Positions 1 to 9,226 are shown, counted from the first letter of the stretch. The stretch is DNA of 64,000 nt from Cyanobacteria bacterium MAG CAR3_bin_5 (GCA_026709085.1 JAPOTR010000034.1:118802-182801); one strand, 5' to 3'. Program-made: numbers and translations. Notes: generated by a model not told the origin, from the letters alone.

Positions 1-1011
1 CCGCAGCAGGGCCTGGCGCTGGGGACCAGTTCCAGGGAGGGGGATGCCATACAAATCGGCCAGTTGCACGACCAGGCCCGTATCGGCTGTGGCGGCGCCC
101 GCCAGATCCACCAGCATGACCGGGTTCACGGCCAGGCCCGCCGCCTTGGCGACGGCGTAGCGGCCAATCAACTGCTGGGCCCGGGCGCGGCGCTGCTGGA
201 GGCGGGAACGCATCAACAGGTGTTGGAGGCGGCTTGCAGCTTGCAGGCTGTTGAGTGCCAGGAGACGGGCGCCGTCGGAGTGCAATAGGTGAAGCAATGC
301 CTCCCGCAGGGGCTTCACCCGGGGGGGGGCCGCCTCGCTGCGGATCCTGCCGTCAGGGAGTTGTTGCGGTTGACGGGGGGCCGCGGCAATCATCAGGGGA
401 GCGGTCCGGATTGCCCCGTCCCCCAGCAGTTGCCGCACCCGGCTGCCAATGGCGGCTGCCAACTGGCGGCGTTCCGCCGGTATCCAGGTGTCGGCGCGGT
501 TCAGCACCAGGAGCACGGGTTTGCCACAACGGCGCAACTCCACCAAGGCCGTGGCTTCGGGGGCGGAGACGTCCCCGCCCAGCACCAGCAGCACCAGGTC
601 GGCCCCCAGGGCCAGGCGGCGGGCCAGACGCGCCTGGGCTGCCCCCTGGATCTCGTCCAGCCCCGGAGTGTCCACAAGGTCTACGGCTTCCAGGCCGGGA
701 ATGGGAGCAGGGGGAGTCCACACGGCCTGTTGCTGCCGGCGCGTGCAACCATGGGCCACGTCCACGGCAAAGCACGGGGAGGTCAGCAGGGCATTGAGCA
801 CACTGGATTTGCCCACCCCGACCCGACCGAACACCACCAGACGGGGGCGCCGCCGGGCCAGACGTTGCAGTTGGCGGTCCACCATCCGCAGATGTGGCCC
901 CAGTTGACTGTGCTCCCGGGGGGAAAGCGTCAGCCGCCGCCGCCAGTGCTCCAGCAGGGCCAGCGTCTGGTCCGCCGCGGCGTCGCCAGCATCCACCACC
1001 GTCATGGTCAT
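1..1011 (-). CDS. Era/Der-like GTPase, 3' end beyond window
   Basis: Read right to left, this frame begins at ATG 1011 and stays open to the window edge, so the C-terminus is missing. After about 55 residues it shows a P-loop of the form GRVGVGKSS, then VDTPGLDE (G3) and LVLNRADT (G4 NKxD-like), all typical of a translation-factor class GTPase. The following region is Ala/Arg-rich and hydrophobic near the edge (NPVMLVDLAGAATADTG), resembling the membrane-associated DUF697 tail of YcjF-type GTPases. Its ATG overlaps the TGA of the CNNM gene upstream (ATGA), so the two are probably translationally coupled. The cellular role is not known; the GTPase call is firm, the subfamily is inference. Confidence 0.8.
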   Translation of the reverse strand, partial: MTMTVVDAGDAAADQTLALLEHWRRRLTLSPREHSQLGPHLRMVDRQLQRLARRRPRLVVFGRVGVGKSSVLNALLTSPCFAVDVAHGCTRRQQQAVWTPPAPIPGLEAVDLVDTPGLDEIQGAAQARLARRLALGADLVLLVLGGDVSAPEATALVELRRCGKPVLLVLNRADTWIPAERRQLAAAIGSRVRQLLGDGAIRTAPLMIAAAPRQPQQLPDGRIRSEAAPPRVKPLREALLHLLHSDGARLLALNSLQAASRLQHLLMRSRLQQRRARAQQLIGRYAVAKAAGLAVNPVMLVDLAGAATADTGLVVQLADLYGIPLPGTGPQRQALLR

Positions 1012-2012
1012 GGGGATTGGGGGAGGGGACGCCAGCCGGCCAACCAGGCCAGAACCGCATCGGCGCCGATCACACCGGCAAATCCGCCAAACTCGTCCAC
1101 CACCACCCGCACCCGGTTGCTGTGCTGACGGAAGTCCATCAACAACTGATCAGCGCGGATCATTTCCGGGACAAACACCACCGGCTCGCTGAGTTCCGCC
1201 AGGGATCGCTCCCCCAGGCCCCGGGCCAGGGCCGCCAGCAGCGCCTCCCGGCTGGCCACCCCCAGAACGTGGTCCACCGCTTCCCCCAGAATCACCCACC
1301 AGGGGTCGTTGCGCTCCAGGAGAAGGGCCTGCACGTTGGCCAACCGTTCCGAACCCGCCAGGGTGGGGGCCGCCACCCGGGGCACCATCAACTCACCGGC
1401 CCGCAGGTCGTTGAGTTGGAACACCTTGCCGATCATGGCCGCCTCGTCGGCTTCAATGCGGCCCTGCTGGTGACCCAGGCGGGTCAGCAGACGGATCTCC
1501 GCCTCATCGGTGACGTGGGTGCTCTGGGCCGTCAGGGCCGGAACCAGGCGCTCAAGGATGAACACCAGTGGCAGCAGCAGCCGGGTCAGTTGCAGGAGCA
1601 CGGGGGCAACCACCAGGGACACTTGCACGTTGAAGCGGGCCCCCAGCGCCTTGGGCAGGATTTCCCCCACCACGATTACCAGCAAGGTGAACAGGGTGGA
1701 AAAGACCGCCACCCACTGGTTCGGCAGGGTCAGTTGCTCCACAATCACCCAGCCGGCAAAGCTTCCCAGCATGATGCTGCCAAAGGTGTTGAACATGTTG
1801 TTGGTGACCACTACAGCCGCCAGCGTCCGCCCCAACTGAAGCCGCAGGCGTTTCAGGCTGTTGGCCCCCGGTACGCCACGGCGGCAGAGGTTCTGCACCT
1901 GGAGGGGGGTGGTGGTCATAATGGCTGCTTCACTGCCGGAGCAGAAGGCAGACCCCAGCAGGAGCGCCACCGCCAACAGGAGAAGTCCGCTCAGGGCGTT
2001 CACCGTCGCCAC
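1008..2012 (-). CDS. CNNM/CBS-domain membrane protein (CorC/HlyC-like)
   Basis: A 334-residue protein starting at GTG 2012. The N-terminal half is a CNNM (DUF21) membrane domain with about four hydrophobic segments and the family signatures FCSGSEAA near residue 25 and VVGEILPKALGAR near residue 115. The C-terminal half has two CBS motifs (around residues 190-310, with VPRVAAPTLAG and VVVDEFGGFAGVI). The family includes magnesium/cobalt efflux proteins, so metal ion transport across the inner membrane is the likely role. The acidic CorC_HlyC end domain appears absent, as in many cyanobacterial members. It is divergent from pepP and sits directly upstream of the GTPase gene, which it overlaps by 4 bases. 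Confidence 0.85.
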   Translation of the reverse strand: MATVNALSGLLLLAVALLLGSAFCSGSEAAIMTTTPLQVQNLCRRGVPGANSLKRLRLQLGRTLAAVVVTNNMFNTFGSIMLGSFAGWVIVEQLTLPNQWVAVFSTLFTLLVIVVGEILPKALGARFNVQVSLVVAPVLLQLTRLLLPLVFILERLVPALTAQSTHVTDEAEIRLLTRLGHQQGRIEADEAAMIGKVFQLNDLRAGELMVPRVAAPTLAGSERLANVQALLLERNDPWWVILGEAVDHVLGVASREALLAALARGLGERSLAELSEPVVFVPEMIRADQLLMDFRQHSNRVRVVVDEFGGFAGVIGADAVLAWLAGWRPLPQSP

Positions 2013-2124
2013 CTCGGGCTGCTCATCCCTCTCCTGTTCTCGCCGCGGATGAATCGGGTCTGGTCACACACAATACTTGGCGCACACTCTTGTATTTAAC
2101 CGTTTTCATCCCCACCTGCCCACC

Positions 2125-3462
2125 GTGAACTCCCATCCGGATCGTTCCGCCCATGCCCACCGCCGCCAGCGCCTCCTGGCCGGCCTGGAAGATGCAGCCG
2201 TGGTGCTGCCCGCCGCCCACCTGGTGACTCATCACGCCGACGTGCATCATCGCTTCCGACAGGACAGCGATTTCTTCTATCTCTGCGGTCTGGACGAGGC
2301 CAACGCCGTGGCGGTGCTCCGTGGCCACGGCGCCGGCGGCGCCCAGGATCCCCGCTTCGTGTTGTTTGTGGAGCCGCGGGACGCCACCGCCGAAGTGTGG
2401 AACGGCCACCGCTGGGGCATAGAAGGAGCCATGGAGCACTTCGGTGCCGAGGCGGCCCATCCCATCGGCGAGCTTGCCGAACGTCTGGACGGTTATCTCC
2501 ACGGCGCCTGCCGTATCGGTTTCCGTGTGGGTCGTCATCCTCACGTGGAGCCGCTGGTGTTGAGGGTGTGGGCGCAACAACTGGAGCGGGGCCAGCGGCA
2601 TGGAGGACCCAGCGCCAGCCTCTTCGACGCCAGCGCCGCCATTCATGCCATGCGCCTCCGCAAGGAGCCCGGGGAACTGGAGCGCATGAGGGAGGCGGCC
2701 CGCATCAGTTGCGCCGCCCATGAACAGGCCCGCCAGGCCGTCCGGGCCGGGATGGGGGAATACCAGATCGAAGCCCTGGTGGAGGGCTGCTTCCGCAAGG
2801 CCGGGGCCCGTCAGCCCGCCTACCCCTCCATCGTGGCGGGAGGAGACAACGGCTGCATCCTCCACTACACCAACAACCAGGATCCGCTACGGGACGGGGA
2901 CCTGCTGCTCATCGATGCCGGTTGCAGCCTCATGGACTACTACAACGCCGACATCACCCGCACCTTCCCCATCAACGGCCGGTTCAGCGGTGAGCAGCGA
3001 GCACTTTATGAACTGGTGCTCACCGCCCAGCGCCAGGCCATCGCCGCCGTGCAGCCGGGGAGCAGTTCCGCCAAGGTGCATAACGCCGCCGTGGAGGTGC
3101 TGGTGGACGGGCTATTGGAACTGGGTCTGCTGCAGGGGGACCGGGAAGCCATCATCACCGGCCATGGTTATCGCCACCTCTATCCCCACCGCACCGGCCA
3201 CTGGCTGGGGCTGGACGTCCACGACGTGGGGGCATCCCGCCTGGGGGATCACCACACCGCCCTGGAGCCCGGCATGGTGCTCACGGTGGAGCCGGGGCTC
3301 TACATCAGCAACCGGCTGCCCGTCCCTGAGGGGCAACCCCCCATCCCCGACCACTGGCAAGGGATCGGCATCCGCATCGAAGACGACGTGGCGGTGACCG
3401 CCACCGGCCATGAGGTGTTGACGGCGGCGGCGCTGAAGGACGTGGGGGATATGGAGGGGTGA
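2125..3462 (+). CDS. pepP: Xaa-Pro aminopeptidase (aminopeptidase P)
   Basis: M24 metallopeptidase that removes N-terminal residues preceding proline. The N-terminal AMP_N domain (FRQDSDFFYLCGLDE) is followed by the pita-bread catalytic domain with the five metal ligands visible in order: IDAGCSLMDYYNADITRT (two Asp), GHGYRHLYPHRTGHWLGLDVH cut short here to the His-bearing GHGYRH and TGHWLGLDVH, LTVEPGLYI (Glu) and GIRIEDDVAV (Glu). I choose GTG 2125 because homology begins there; an in-frame TTG at 2077 is possible but less likely. Length about 445 residues, normal for PepP. Divergent from the CNNM gene with about 110 bp between them. Confidence 0.93.
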   Translation: MNSHPDRSAHAHRRQRLLAGLEDAAVVLPAAHLVTHHADVHHRFRQDSDFFYLCGLDEANAVAVLRGHGAGGAQDPRFVLFVEPRDATAEVWNGHRWGIEGAMEHFGAEAAHPIGELAERLDGYLHGACRIGFRVGRHPHVEPLVLRVWAQQLERGQRHGGPSASLFDASAAIHAMRLRKEPGELERMREAARISCAAHEQARQAVRAGMGEYQIEALVEGCFRKAGARQPAYPSIVAGGDNGCILHYTNNQDPLRDGDLLLIDAGCSLMDYYNADITRTFPINGRFSGEQRALYELVLTAQRQAIAAVQPGSSSAKVHNAAVEVLVDGLLELGLLQGDREAIITGHGYRHLYPHRTGHWLGLDVHDVGASRLGDHHTALEPGMVLTVEPGLYISNRLPVPEGQPPIPDHWQGIGIRIEDDVAVTATGHEVLTAAALKDVGDMEG

Positions 3463-3569
3463 GGGAGTCTCTAAATCAAGCTGCTGGAGGGGGCTGGGGG
3501 CCTACATCTGATGCTGACAGCACAGTGGTGTTCCGCCATCCCCCTCTGTGGCAAGGTCAGTGACCTTCC

Positions 3570-3920
3570 TCAGGGCAACGTTGCTAGCTGATACTCCATG
3601 TCCCGCTGGTTGCACCAAAGCTCCGCTGCTTTACGTTTCCGCTGCACATGGTTAGAGTCCATCTGATTGGAGCCTTTGACTTCAATCAAGGCTTTTCTGC
3701 CGTCTTCGTACTCCACAAGAAAGTCAGGACGGTATTTACGCTGATGATTCTGGGCATCAATCCAGGGAATAGTGATTCCATGCCGCTTCATCCACTTGAC
3801 CACATGGGGATCCTGCTCCAAGCGGTCCATCATGCGTCGCTCCAGGTCGCTGTCGTACTTCTCAAAGCTCCAAGGGCTCTTCTTGGGGGCCGGGTACGTT
3901 CCGCGAAAGCTAATGACCAT
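3570..3920 (-). CDS. Type III restriction Res, C-terminal nuclease part (split or frameshifted)
   Basis: The 116-residue frame starting at ATG 3920 carries the PD-(D/E)xK nuclease signature RPDFLVEYEDGRKALIEVKG, which normally forms the C-terminal domain of a Res subunit. It lies immediately 3' of the helicase part in a different frame. The helicase frame stops at 3910, and the two overlap by 11 bases around ATGGTCATTAG. A single-base frameshift of a once-continuous gene is the simplest reading, since homologous Res proteins join these domains. A genuine two-polypeptide version with coupled start/stop is also possible. No third gene follows before the convergent pepP end at 3462. Confidence 0.75.
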   Translation of the reverse strand: MVISFRGTYPAPKKSPWSFEKYDSDLERRMMDRLEQDPHVVKWMKRHGITIPWIDAQNHQRKYRPDFLVEYEDGRKALIEVKGSNQMDSNHVQRKRKAAELWCNQRDMEYQLATLP

Positions 3921-5922
3921 GTTCAATAATTCCAGCGATAAGACCAGGGACAGCCAAGACTTTTGTCTTGACCTGACCAAGCATCCTGCAAGCATAGTCT
4001 AGATCCACACGTTCTGCCAGACCAAGGGAAGAGCCGTTAAGAAACTTAGCACGTACATGATGCAATAGAGCGGTGTAAACCCGGTCCTTGCGCATGGCAG
4101 CATATCCAGCGACAACGGTTAGATCTTCAGCCATGCAAAGCAAGCCATTCTTCACCGCCTCCCGTATGGTTTCATCCGAGACACGGAGAGACAGGTCGTC
4201 ACTAGCTGCCTCGGCAGGCGCGGCATGAACGATTTTCCATCCCTCTCCGCTCAACTCCTGACTGACCACTCCGGCAATGTTCACCGCAGTGATTTCAGTT
4301 GCCACAGGATCATATTCAATTTTAGCCAGCACCTCTTGCCAGTCTTGGCATGGCTCCGGCGAAGGAGGAATGTAGCCCAGGTCAAACTCGCCTTCGTCTG
4401 TGGAGGATGGATCTGGAACATCGATCACCAAGTCTGGCCGCACAAGTTCCTGCTTTGGCGGGGGGGCTGGCAGATCCTCAGTCTCGTCAAATTCATCGTC
4501 AACGGAAACCTGGGTTCGCTTCCTGGCGTCGAAAATAGACCACAGCCAGTCGTGTTCCAGCTTGGGATGATCCACGACAGCGCAGATCTGAGGTTCCTCG
4601 GCCCCAACAGCCTTTTTCCTTACCCGACGCAAACCACGCCCAACCACCTGCTGCCCATAAACTGAGCTACTGAACTTGCGCAGCAGCAAGATGACTCCTA
4701 CTTCTGGAACATCCCAACCCTCCCGTAACATGAGCACACTAATCACGGCTTTGTAGGGTTTCCCAGCTCTTTTCTGTCGTCCCAGTTCACGTGCTTTCTC
4801 ACGATCCGCCTCGTCACTGTCTTCGGTGATCAGCAGCGTCTTTATTTGGAAGACAGAGGCTAGCATGAGCCTTGCCTTTTCAGCGTCAGCCTTACACACA
4901 GCTACAACAAATAGCAATGGTTGATAGTGTCTCTTAGCTCTGCGCTCCTGCTCATCAAGGCGGCGAAGGGCAATGGCCATCTGCTGGCGCATGGGCTTGT
5001 CATCTGTGACCCATTGTGTCGCGTTAAGCCCGAGTCGGTCGACGTCTTCCCAGTCAATCTCTTCCACCTTGCGCTGATCACCAGTACGAGCATCTGTATA
5101 AGTTAGCTGTACACTTTCAATATCTGGTTGATAGACTACCGGTGTTTTGATAATTTTATCATATAATGCGTCACTGATACCATACTCAAAGATCATGTGG
5201 CTATCTGGCGTTTGCCCATCAGCACGATCTGGTGTTGCTGTTGTATCTACGCGCAGAGCAGTCTTTTCGCGCATTCGAGTGAGAGTTTCTTCATATTCTG
5301 GGGCAGGAGAGTTGTGGGCCTCATCATTAAATAGCGCAAACTCTGGGCCATTCATCAAGGCTGACAAGTTACTCTGACCGCTTTTGTTGCTTTGATAAAA
5401 CTGATGAATGTTTCCTAGGATAACGCGAGCACCAAGCAGGCTAGCCCAGCCACTCTCCCTGCTGCTACCCAGAGTTGTGAGCGCAAAGTCCTCTGGTGCG
5501 TATATGTTGTCTGGTGGTAATAAATGTCTGTCTTTGAAAACCTTCCCATTGGTAAAATCATCTTCCAGGCGATCTCGTACAACCAGATTGGGGCAGAGCA
5601 TAACAAACTTCTGCACATCATGGGCAATACGTAGCCAGGAAATAACTGCAGCAATGATGGCTGTCTTGCCGCCACCCGTGACGATGTTCAGCAACAGTCC
5701 ATGGGTGCCAATCGTCTTCTTGCCCAGGATTTCATGGGCATAGATCACCCGCAGGAATGACTCCCACTGGTGGGGCCATAACGTACCCTCCCGTGGCTTC
5801 TGATCGTCTTCTTCGGACGTCAGAAATGCAATGTATTGTGAGGACTCAGGCTTCAGTCCTGGCAGACCGTCCTGCTGCCAGGTGCGAAAGCTCTCCTCAT
5901 GTTTGGCAAACTGATTAAACAT
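3910..5922 (-). CDS. Type III restriction enzyme Res subunit, helicase part
   Basis: A 670-residue superfamily-2 helicase/translocase: Walker A NIVTGGGKTAI near residue 80, DEAH-type motif II FNDEAHNS near residue 200, motif III DTTATPDR and motif VI QQVVGRGLRRV near residue 430. In type III systems Res hydrolyses ATP and cuts DNA in complex with Mod. The nuclease domain is missing from this frame and lies in the next frame at 3570-3920. The ATG is 2 bases after the mod stop codon, so mod-res form one operon. The stretch around 5100-5600 is clearly more AT-rich than the flanking core genes, consistent with horizontal acquisition. Confidence 0.88.
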   Translation of the reverse strand: MFNQFAKHEESFRTWQQDGLPGLKPESSQYIAFLTSEEDDQKPREGTLWPHQWESFLRVIYAHEILGKKTIGTHGLLLNIVTGGGKTAIIAAVISWLRIAHDVQKFVMLCPNLVVRDRLEDDFTNGKVFKDRHLLPPDNIYAPEDFALTTLGSSRESGWASLLGARVILGNIHQFYQSNKSGQSNLSALMNGPEFALFNDEAHNSPAPEYEETLTRMREKTALRVDTTATPDRADGQTPDSHMIFEYGISDALYDKIIKTPVVYQPDIESVQLTYTDARTGDQRKVEEIDWEDVDRLGLNATQWVTDDKPMRQQMAIALRRLDEQERRAKRHYQPLLFVVAVCKADAEKARLMLASVFQIKTLLITEDSDEADREKARELGRQKRAGKPYKAVISVLMLREGWDVPEVGVILLLRKFSSSVYGQQVVGRGLRRVRKKAVGAEEPQICAVVDHPKLEHDWLWSIFDARKRTQVSVDDEFDETEDLPAPPPKQELVRPDLVIDVPDPSSTDEGEFDLGYIPPSPEPCQDWQEVLAKIEYDPVATEITAVNIAGVVSQELSGEGWKIVHAAPAEAASDDLSLRVSDETIREAVKNGLLCMAEDLTVVAGYAAMRKDRVYTALLHHVRAKFLNGSSLGLAERVDLDYACRMLGQVKTKVLAVPGLIAGIIEHGH

Positions 5923-5924
5923 GG

Positions 5925-7913
5925 TCAGTTCACCTCAATCTCAATCACCTTGAGCCCATCACCACCCAGATCGTCTTGCACACGGCAAGCAATACGCCTC
6001 TTTCCAGATTGGGAAAACTTAAACTTGACCTGAAATTTTGGCTCCTTTGGCTCCCTATTCTTGTTGGCGGTGAAGGAATATCCCTCGGTACTGCTAAACA
6101 ATCGTTCATGGCTGAAATCCCATTGGACGTTAATGATCTTCGCCCCAGGATTCATGACAGCGGTCTCGCTCACGTCAAAAATGTAGATGAGAGGGGACAT
6201 ACGCTTGTAGCCCATTTCTACCCGCGGTGGTTGGATGAAGGTCAGGAAGTTTTCATAATCAGCGTGATTGGTGGAGAGGGCAGTCACATGCTCACGGAAG
6301 CGGGGCGAGTCGATGCGGACCTGCTCAAGCCGAATGAAGTTCACATCCGTTTGCTCCAGAGCGCGGAGCTGCTCTGCTGCGTCACGTGCCCCTGGCGCAA
6401 AGGCCCAGGCCAGCATGAGCCCATCTCGAAGATTATCTTGCTGATAGCGTAGCGTCTTGCGGATGGCGTTGGCAAAAGTCTGGACATCTGCTTCTGTTAC
6501 GGCGGTGTCGATATCTGATCCGCCCACCCATACGGGGACTGAGCCTTTGTAGCCGTGAATGCTCTCGTCTTGTGGTTCAATCCGTGCCCCGAAGCAGCGC
6601 AACACAAAAGCCCGAAATTGATCGGGCGGCGCCTGGACCAATCGCTGTGATTCATAGACACCCCAGTTTTCCACAGTGAAGTCAGGCACGGAAAACACAT
6701 TACCTGTCTGCTGCTCAACCTGCTGTGTCAGCCGGTCACGAGAAACAGCAACAGCCACACGGGACTGGTCACAGGTGATCCAGCGCCGCCCTAACCGCTG
6801 TGCAACAGCGGCTGTCGTGCCGCCACCGCAGAAGAAGTCTCCAACCACTCCTCCCTCTGGGGAGCAACTGGCGATAATTCTTTCAAGGAGCTTTTCTGGT
6901 TTCTGAGTTGGATAGCCGCGCTTTTCTTTTCCGCCAGCGTGGCCTAAAGATATTATATCGTTCCAAACGTCTGGAAGTTGCTTCTTTCGTCCAACGCATC
7001 CTGTCTCTTTCTCAACAGGAAGGAAATGACGAACTCGCACCTTCCCATTTCTAGTATATTCAACTCTATCTTCTGCTTTAAGACGCTCAATGCTAGCATC
7101 TGTATAGTCACCTCGCGGAGTCGTATAATAATATCTATTATCTGACAACTTCTTGTACTTAGGTTCAGACAATTCATTAACTGTTAATGCTTTAAACGGA
7201 GCAATAAATGTAGGCTCACTGAAATAATCCGCTGTTTTAGTATACCAGAAAATCGTATCATGCTTCGTGCCAAAGCGCTTTAGACTAGGACGCTGTGGCC
7301 CATCATAGTGCCAAATAACTTCATTGAGGAAATTATCATGACTAAAAATCTTATCCATCTCCACTTTAATATAATGACTAGCGTGCTTATCACAATGAAC
7401 AAAGATACTTCCTGTCTTTTTCAGTAAGCGCTTCATCTCGAAGAGCCGAGCATTAAGCCAGATGAGATAGCCTGGCATTCCACCTTCCCAAATATCAGAG
7501 AAGGAGCGCTGCTCATTCTGATCTCCAAAGATCACGTTGTAATTCCTATTAGAAAAGAAAGGAGGATCAATGTAAATCATATCAATGCTTTCAGAAGGAA
7601 GCTGGCGCATTACATGAAGATTATCTCCCCAAAAGAGTCGGTTGGGATCCATATCATCATGGCCGAAGCGAATCCGCTCCTCCACCTGAAACGGCAACAT
7701 GACGCGGGGGAAGAGCTTGCGGAAGCCCTGGCGTCTGTCCCAGCCTAGAGGCTCCTTCTCCACCGGAACCGAGCCAAAGCGCACTGGTGGACGCCAAAAC
7801 TCCTCCTGTGGCGGTAAGGAAGGCTCTCCCTGCTCCTCAATCTCTGGCGGGATGATGAAATCACCCTCGACCGGCCCTGTTGCTTTGTTCACTGCGTTGG
7901 CTTCTCGCGGCAT
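5925..7913 (-). CDS. Type III DNA methyltransferase Mod subunit
   Basis: A 662-residue beta-class amino-methyltransferase, with the catalytic DPPF motif IV (IYIDPPFFSNRNYN, near residue 116) ahead of the AdoMet-binding motif I (GDFFCGGGTT, near residue 365). The likely target-recognition region lies between them. It should methylate adenine at a short asymmetric site and supply sequence specificity for the Res subunit encoded just downstream. The coding region from about 6900 to 7650, which covers motif IV and the putative recognition region, is much more AT-rich than the ends of the gene. Start ATG 7913. Upstream, at 7965, lies a fragment of an unrelated ATPase gene. Confidence 0.9.
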   Translation of the reverse strand: MPREANAVNKATGPVEGDFIIPPEIEEQGEPSLPPQEEFWRPPVRFGSVPVEKEPLGWDRRQGFRKLFPRVMLPFQVEERIRFGHDDMDPNRLFWGDNLHVMRQLPSESIDMIYIDPPFFSNRNYNVIFGDQNEQRSFSDIWEGGMPGYLIWLNARLFEMKRLLKKTGSIFVHCDKHASHYIKVEMDKIFSHDNFLNEVIWHYDGPQRPSLKRFGTKHDTIFWYTKTADYFSEPTFIAPFKALTVNELSEPKYKKLSDNRYYYTTPRGDYTDASIERLKAEDRVEYTRNGKVRVRHFLPVEKETGCVGRKKQLPDVWNDIISLGHAGGKEKRGYPTQKPEKLLERIIASCSPEGGVVGDFFCGGGTTAAVAQRLGRRWITCDQSRVAVAVSRDRLTQQVEQQTGNVFSVPDFTVENWGVYESQRLVQAPPDQFRAFVLRCFGARIEPQDESIHGYKGSVPVWVGGSDIDTAVTEADVQTFANAIRKTLRYQQDNLRDGLMLAWAFAPGARDAAEQLRALEQTDVNFIRLEQVRIDSPRFREHVTALSTNHADYENFLTFIQPPRVEMGYKRMSPLIYIFDVSETAVMNPGAKIINVQWDFSHERLFSSTEGYSFTANKNREPKEPKFQVKFKFSQSGKRRIACRVQDDLGGDGLKVIEIEVN

Positions 7914-7964
7914 TGCCTCACCATCTTACCAGAGCAGGTTCTCCCGCTCAGGTGGTCTAAACAT

Positions 7965-8150
7965 CCCTGGTGGAGGCGGTGAAGGCCTAGGCCAGGGATG
8001 TTGGCTGCCGGGTCTCGCCCCCAGAGCATTGCCTTGACACCGGAGACTGGCAGTCTGGACCTGTTGGGTCAGGTGCTCTCCGATGTCTATGGGGTGGTGA
8101 CGGCCGCTTTCACCAACGCCTTGGGGCCTGTGGTGGAGGCGGCGCAGCAA
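7965..8150 (+). pseudogene. AAA ATPase gene fragment, copy A (internal segment)
   Basis: This stretch aligns by eye, base for base with a few indels, to the segment of the ATPase gene at about 11412-11600, starting just after the Walker A codons (CTGGTGGAGGCGGTGAAG). It contains an in-frame TAG and indels, so it is not functional. It begins about 50 bp from the mod start codon and ends inside the remnant of the gene on the opposite strand at 8160. Unlike the longer copy, it keeps the G in GGTCAGGTGCTCTCC, which preserves the ancestral reading frame at that point. Confidence 0.8.
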
Positions 8151-8159
8151 CACGACACG

Positions 8160-8287
8160 GAGTAAAGACGCACCCAGGAGCCGTCTTCACGCACCCCGGC
8201 TGTGCAGACGGTCTCACCGTACTTCTGTGAAAGCGTCGGGTAGGTCTTGACGGTGACAAGAATCCTCTCCTCGCGGACCTGTTCCAT
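8160..8287 (-). pseudogene. Truncated partner of the DUF488 gene
   Basis: The frame starts at ATG 8287 and reads EERILVTVKTYPTLSQKYGE, then VCTAGVREDGSWVRLY, which I recognise from memory as the start of a conserved hypothetical protein often encoded beside DUF488 genes. After about 43 residues the family sequence ends abruptly where the antisense ATPase fragment (7965-8150) begins, so only the N-terminus remains. The frame runs on into meaningless sequence to a stop at 8087. It overlaps the end of the DUF488 gene region closely, as expected for a former two-gene operon. Confidence 0.65.
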
Positions 8288-8295
8288 GGGTCGTG

Positions 8296-9156
8296 TCAAA
8301 GGTGCTTCACGGTCAGCCCGGAGGCAGGGGCAAGACGGAGGGCAAGCCGACCACGGTGGCACTGGCTGGCGGATGCTTCAAGGCACATCAGCGCCGATGG
8401 TTTCCGGGTGCATAGGTCTGCTACGGCGGCCATGCTGTCGTCAGCATCGGGAAGGACTGTCGCTTCGTACAGGTCAAAGAGGCGGTTGTAGGAGGTCAAG
8501 GAGGACAGGTCCGTCCGCATTGTGCTGGGGATGCCCAAGGCTGGCACATGGACGTAGGCAATGTCCACCTCGGCACAGAGCCGGGCCGTGGTCTTGCCCC
8601 CAAAACCATGCTTGCGGGACAGGGCATTTCTGCGGACGTCAATCAGTTGGCGAATGCCGGAGTCGATCAAGTGGTTCAGGAAACCGTCAATGGTGCGACC
8701 TTCGTAGCCAACGGTGTAGATTGCCGGTTGGGCTGGTGTCACTGGCCAGCCTGTCCCCTGGCGATACCACGGACAGCGCCGGCTCACGTCATGGGAGAGT
8801 TGATCCGGCGGCGGCCCGCCGTAGGCTCGCAGGATCGCCTCAACACCCTCGGCAGCGCGCCGGGGAAGCGTTTGAATCACACGGCTCACATGGGCGCGGG
8901 CTGATGGAGCAACCGACAGTTGATCCCGGTGATCTCCGGTCAACAAGCCTGCCTCTTGCAGCCCCTCAACGTCACGGCACACCTGAAAGGAGTGGGGACC
9001 CAACCTGTGGGGCACGAAGTCGTAGAAGGTTGACGAACCCAAGGCTTGGGGCTGCTCCTGCCGCAACAAAAACAGCCAACCCATGAGCTGCCCCCTGGTG
9101 AGGCCCTCGCCGGCGTGGTGGATGAATCCAAGCAGAAGACGTTTCCGCTCAATCAT
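8296..9156 (-). CDS. DUF488 domain protein
   Basis: A 286-residue protein from ATG 9156. The C-terminal half has the DUF488 hallmarks: IYTVGYEGRTIDGFLNHL with the Gly-Tyr-Glu start, LIDVRRNALSRKHGFG in the middle, and the Cys/His end motif MCLEASASQCHR. The N-terminal half (about 120 residues, KRLLLGFIHHAGEGLTRGQL) resembles a winged-helix-like extension. DUF488 has no established biochemical role. It sits among restriction, Fic and ATPase genes, and its usual downstream partner is truncated here. The gene itself looks intact. A role in nucleic acid processing or defence would be inference from context only. Confidence 0.8.
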   Translation of the reverse strand: MIERKRLLLGFIHHAGEGLTRGQLMGWLFLLRQEQPQALGSSTFYDFVPHRLGPHSFQVCRDVEGLQEAGLLTGDHRDQLSVAPSARAHVSRVIQTLPRRAAEGVEAILRAYGGPPPDQLSHDVSRRCPWYRQGTGWPVTPAQPAIYTVGYEGRTIDGFLNHLIDSGIRQLIDVRRNALSRKHGFGGKTTARLCAEVDIAYVHVPALGIPSTMRTDLSSLTSYNRLFDLYEATVLPDADDSMAAVADLCTRKPSALMCLEASASQCHRGRLALRLAPASGLTVKHL

Positions 9157-9226
9157 CACGTTTCTGCAAGGGGCAGGTCCTGTCTACTCCAACACACCCC
9201 CCAACAAGCGCCTTGCTGCATTGGTA

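Noticed and set aside
302..330. G9 run in the first GTPase gene as a phase-variable tract
   Set aside because: Shorter than the tracts that usually switch genes and in a cytoplasmic protein; similar runs of 7-9 are scattered through this GC-rich window.
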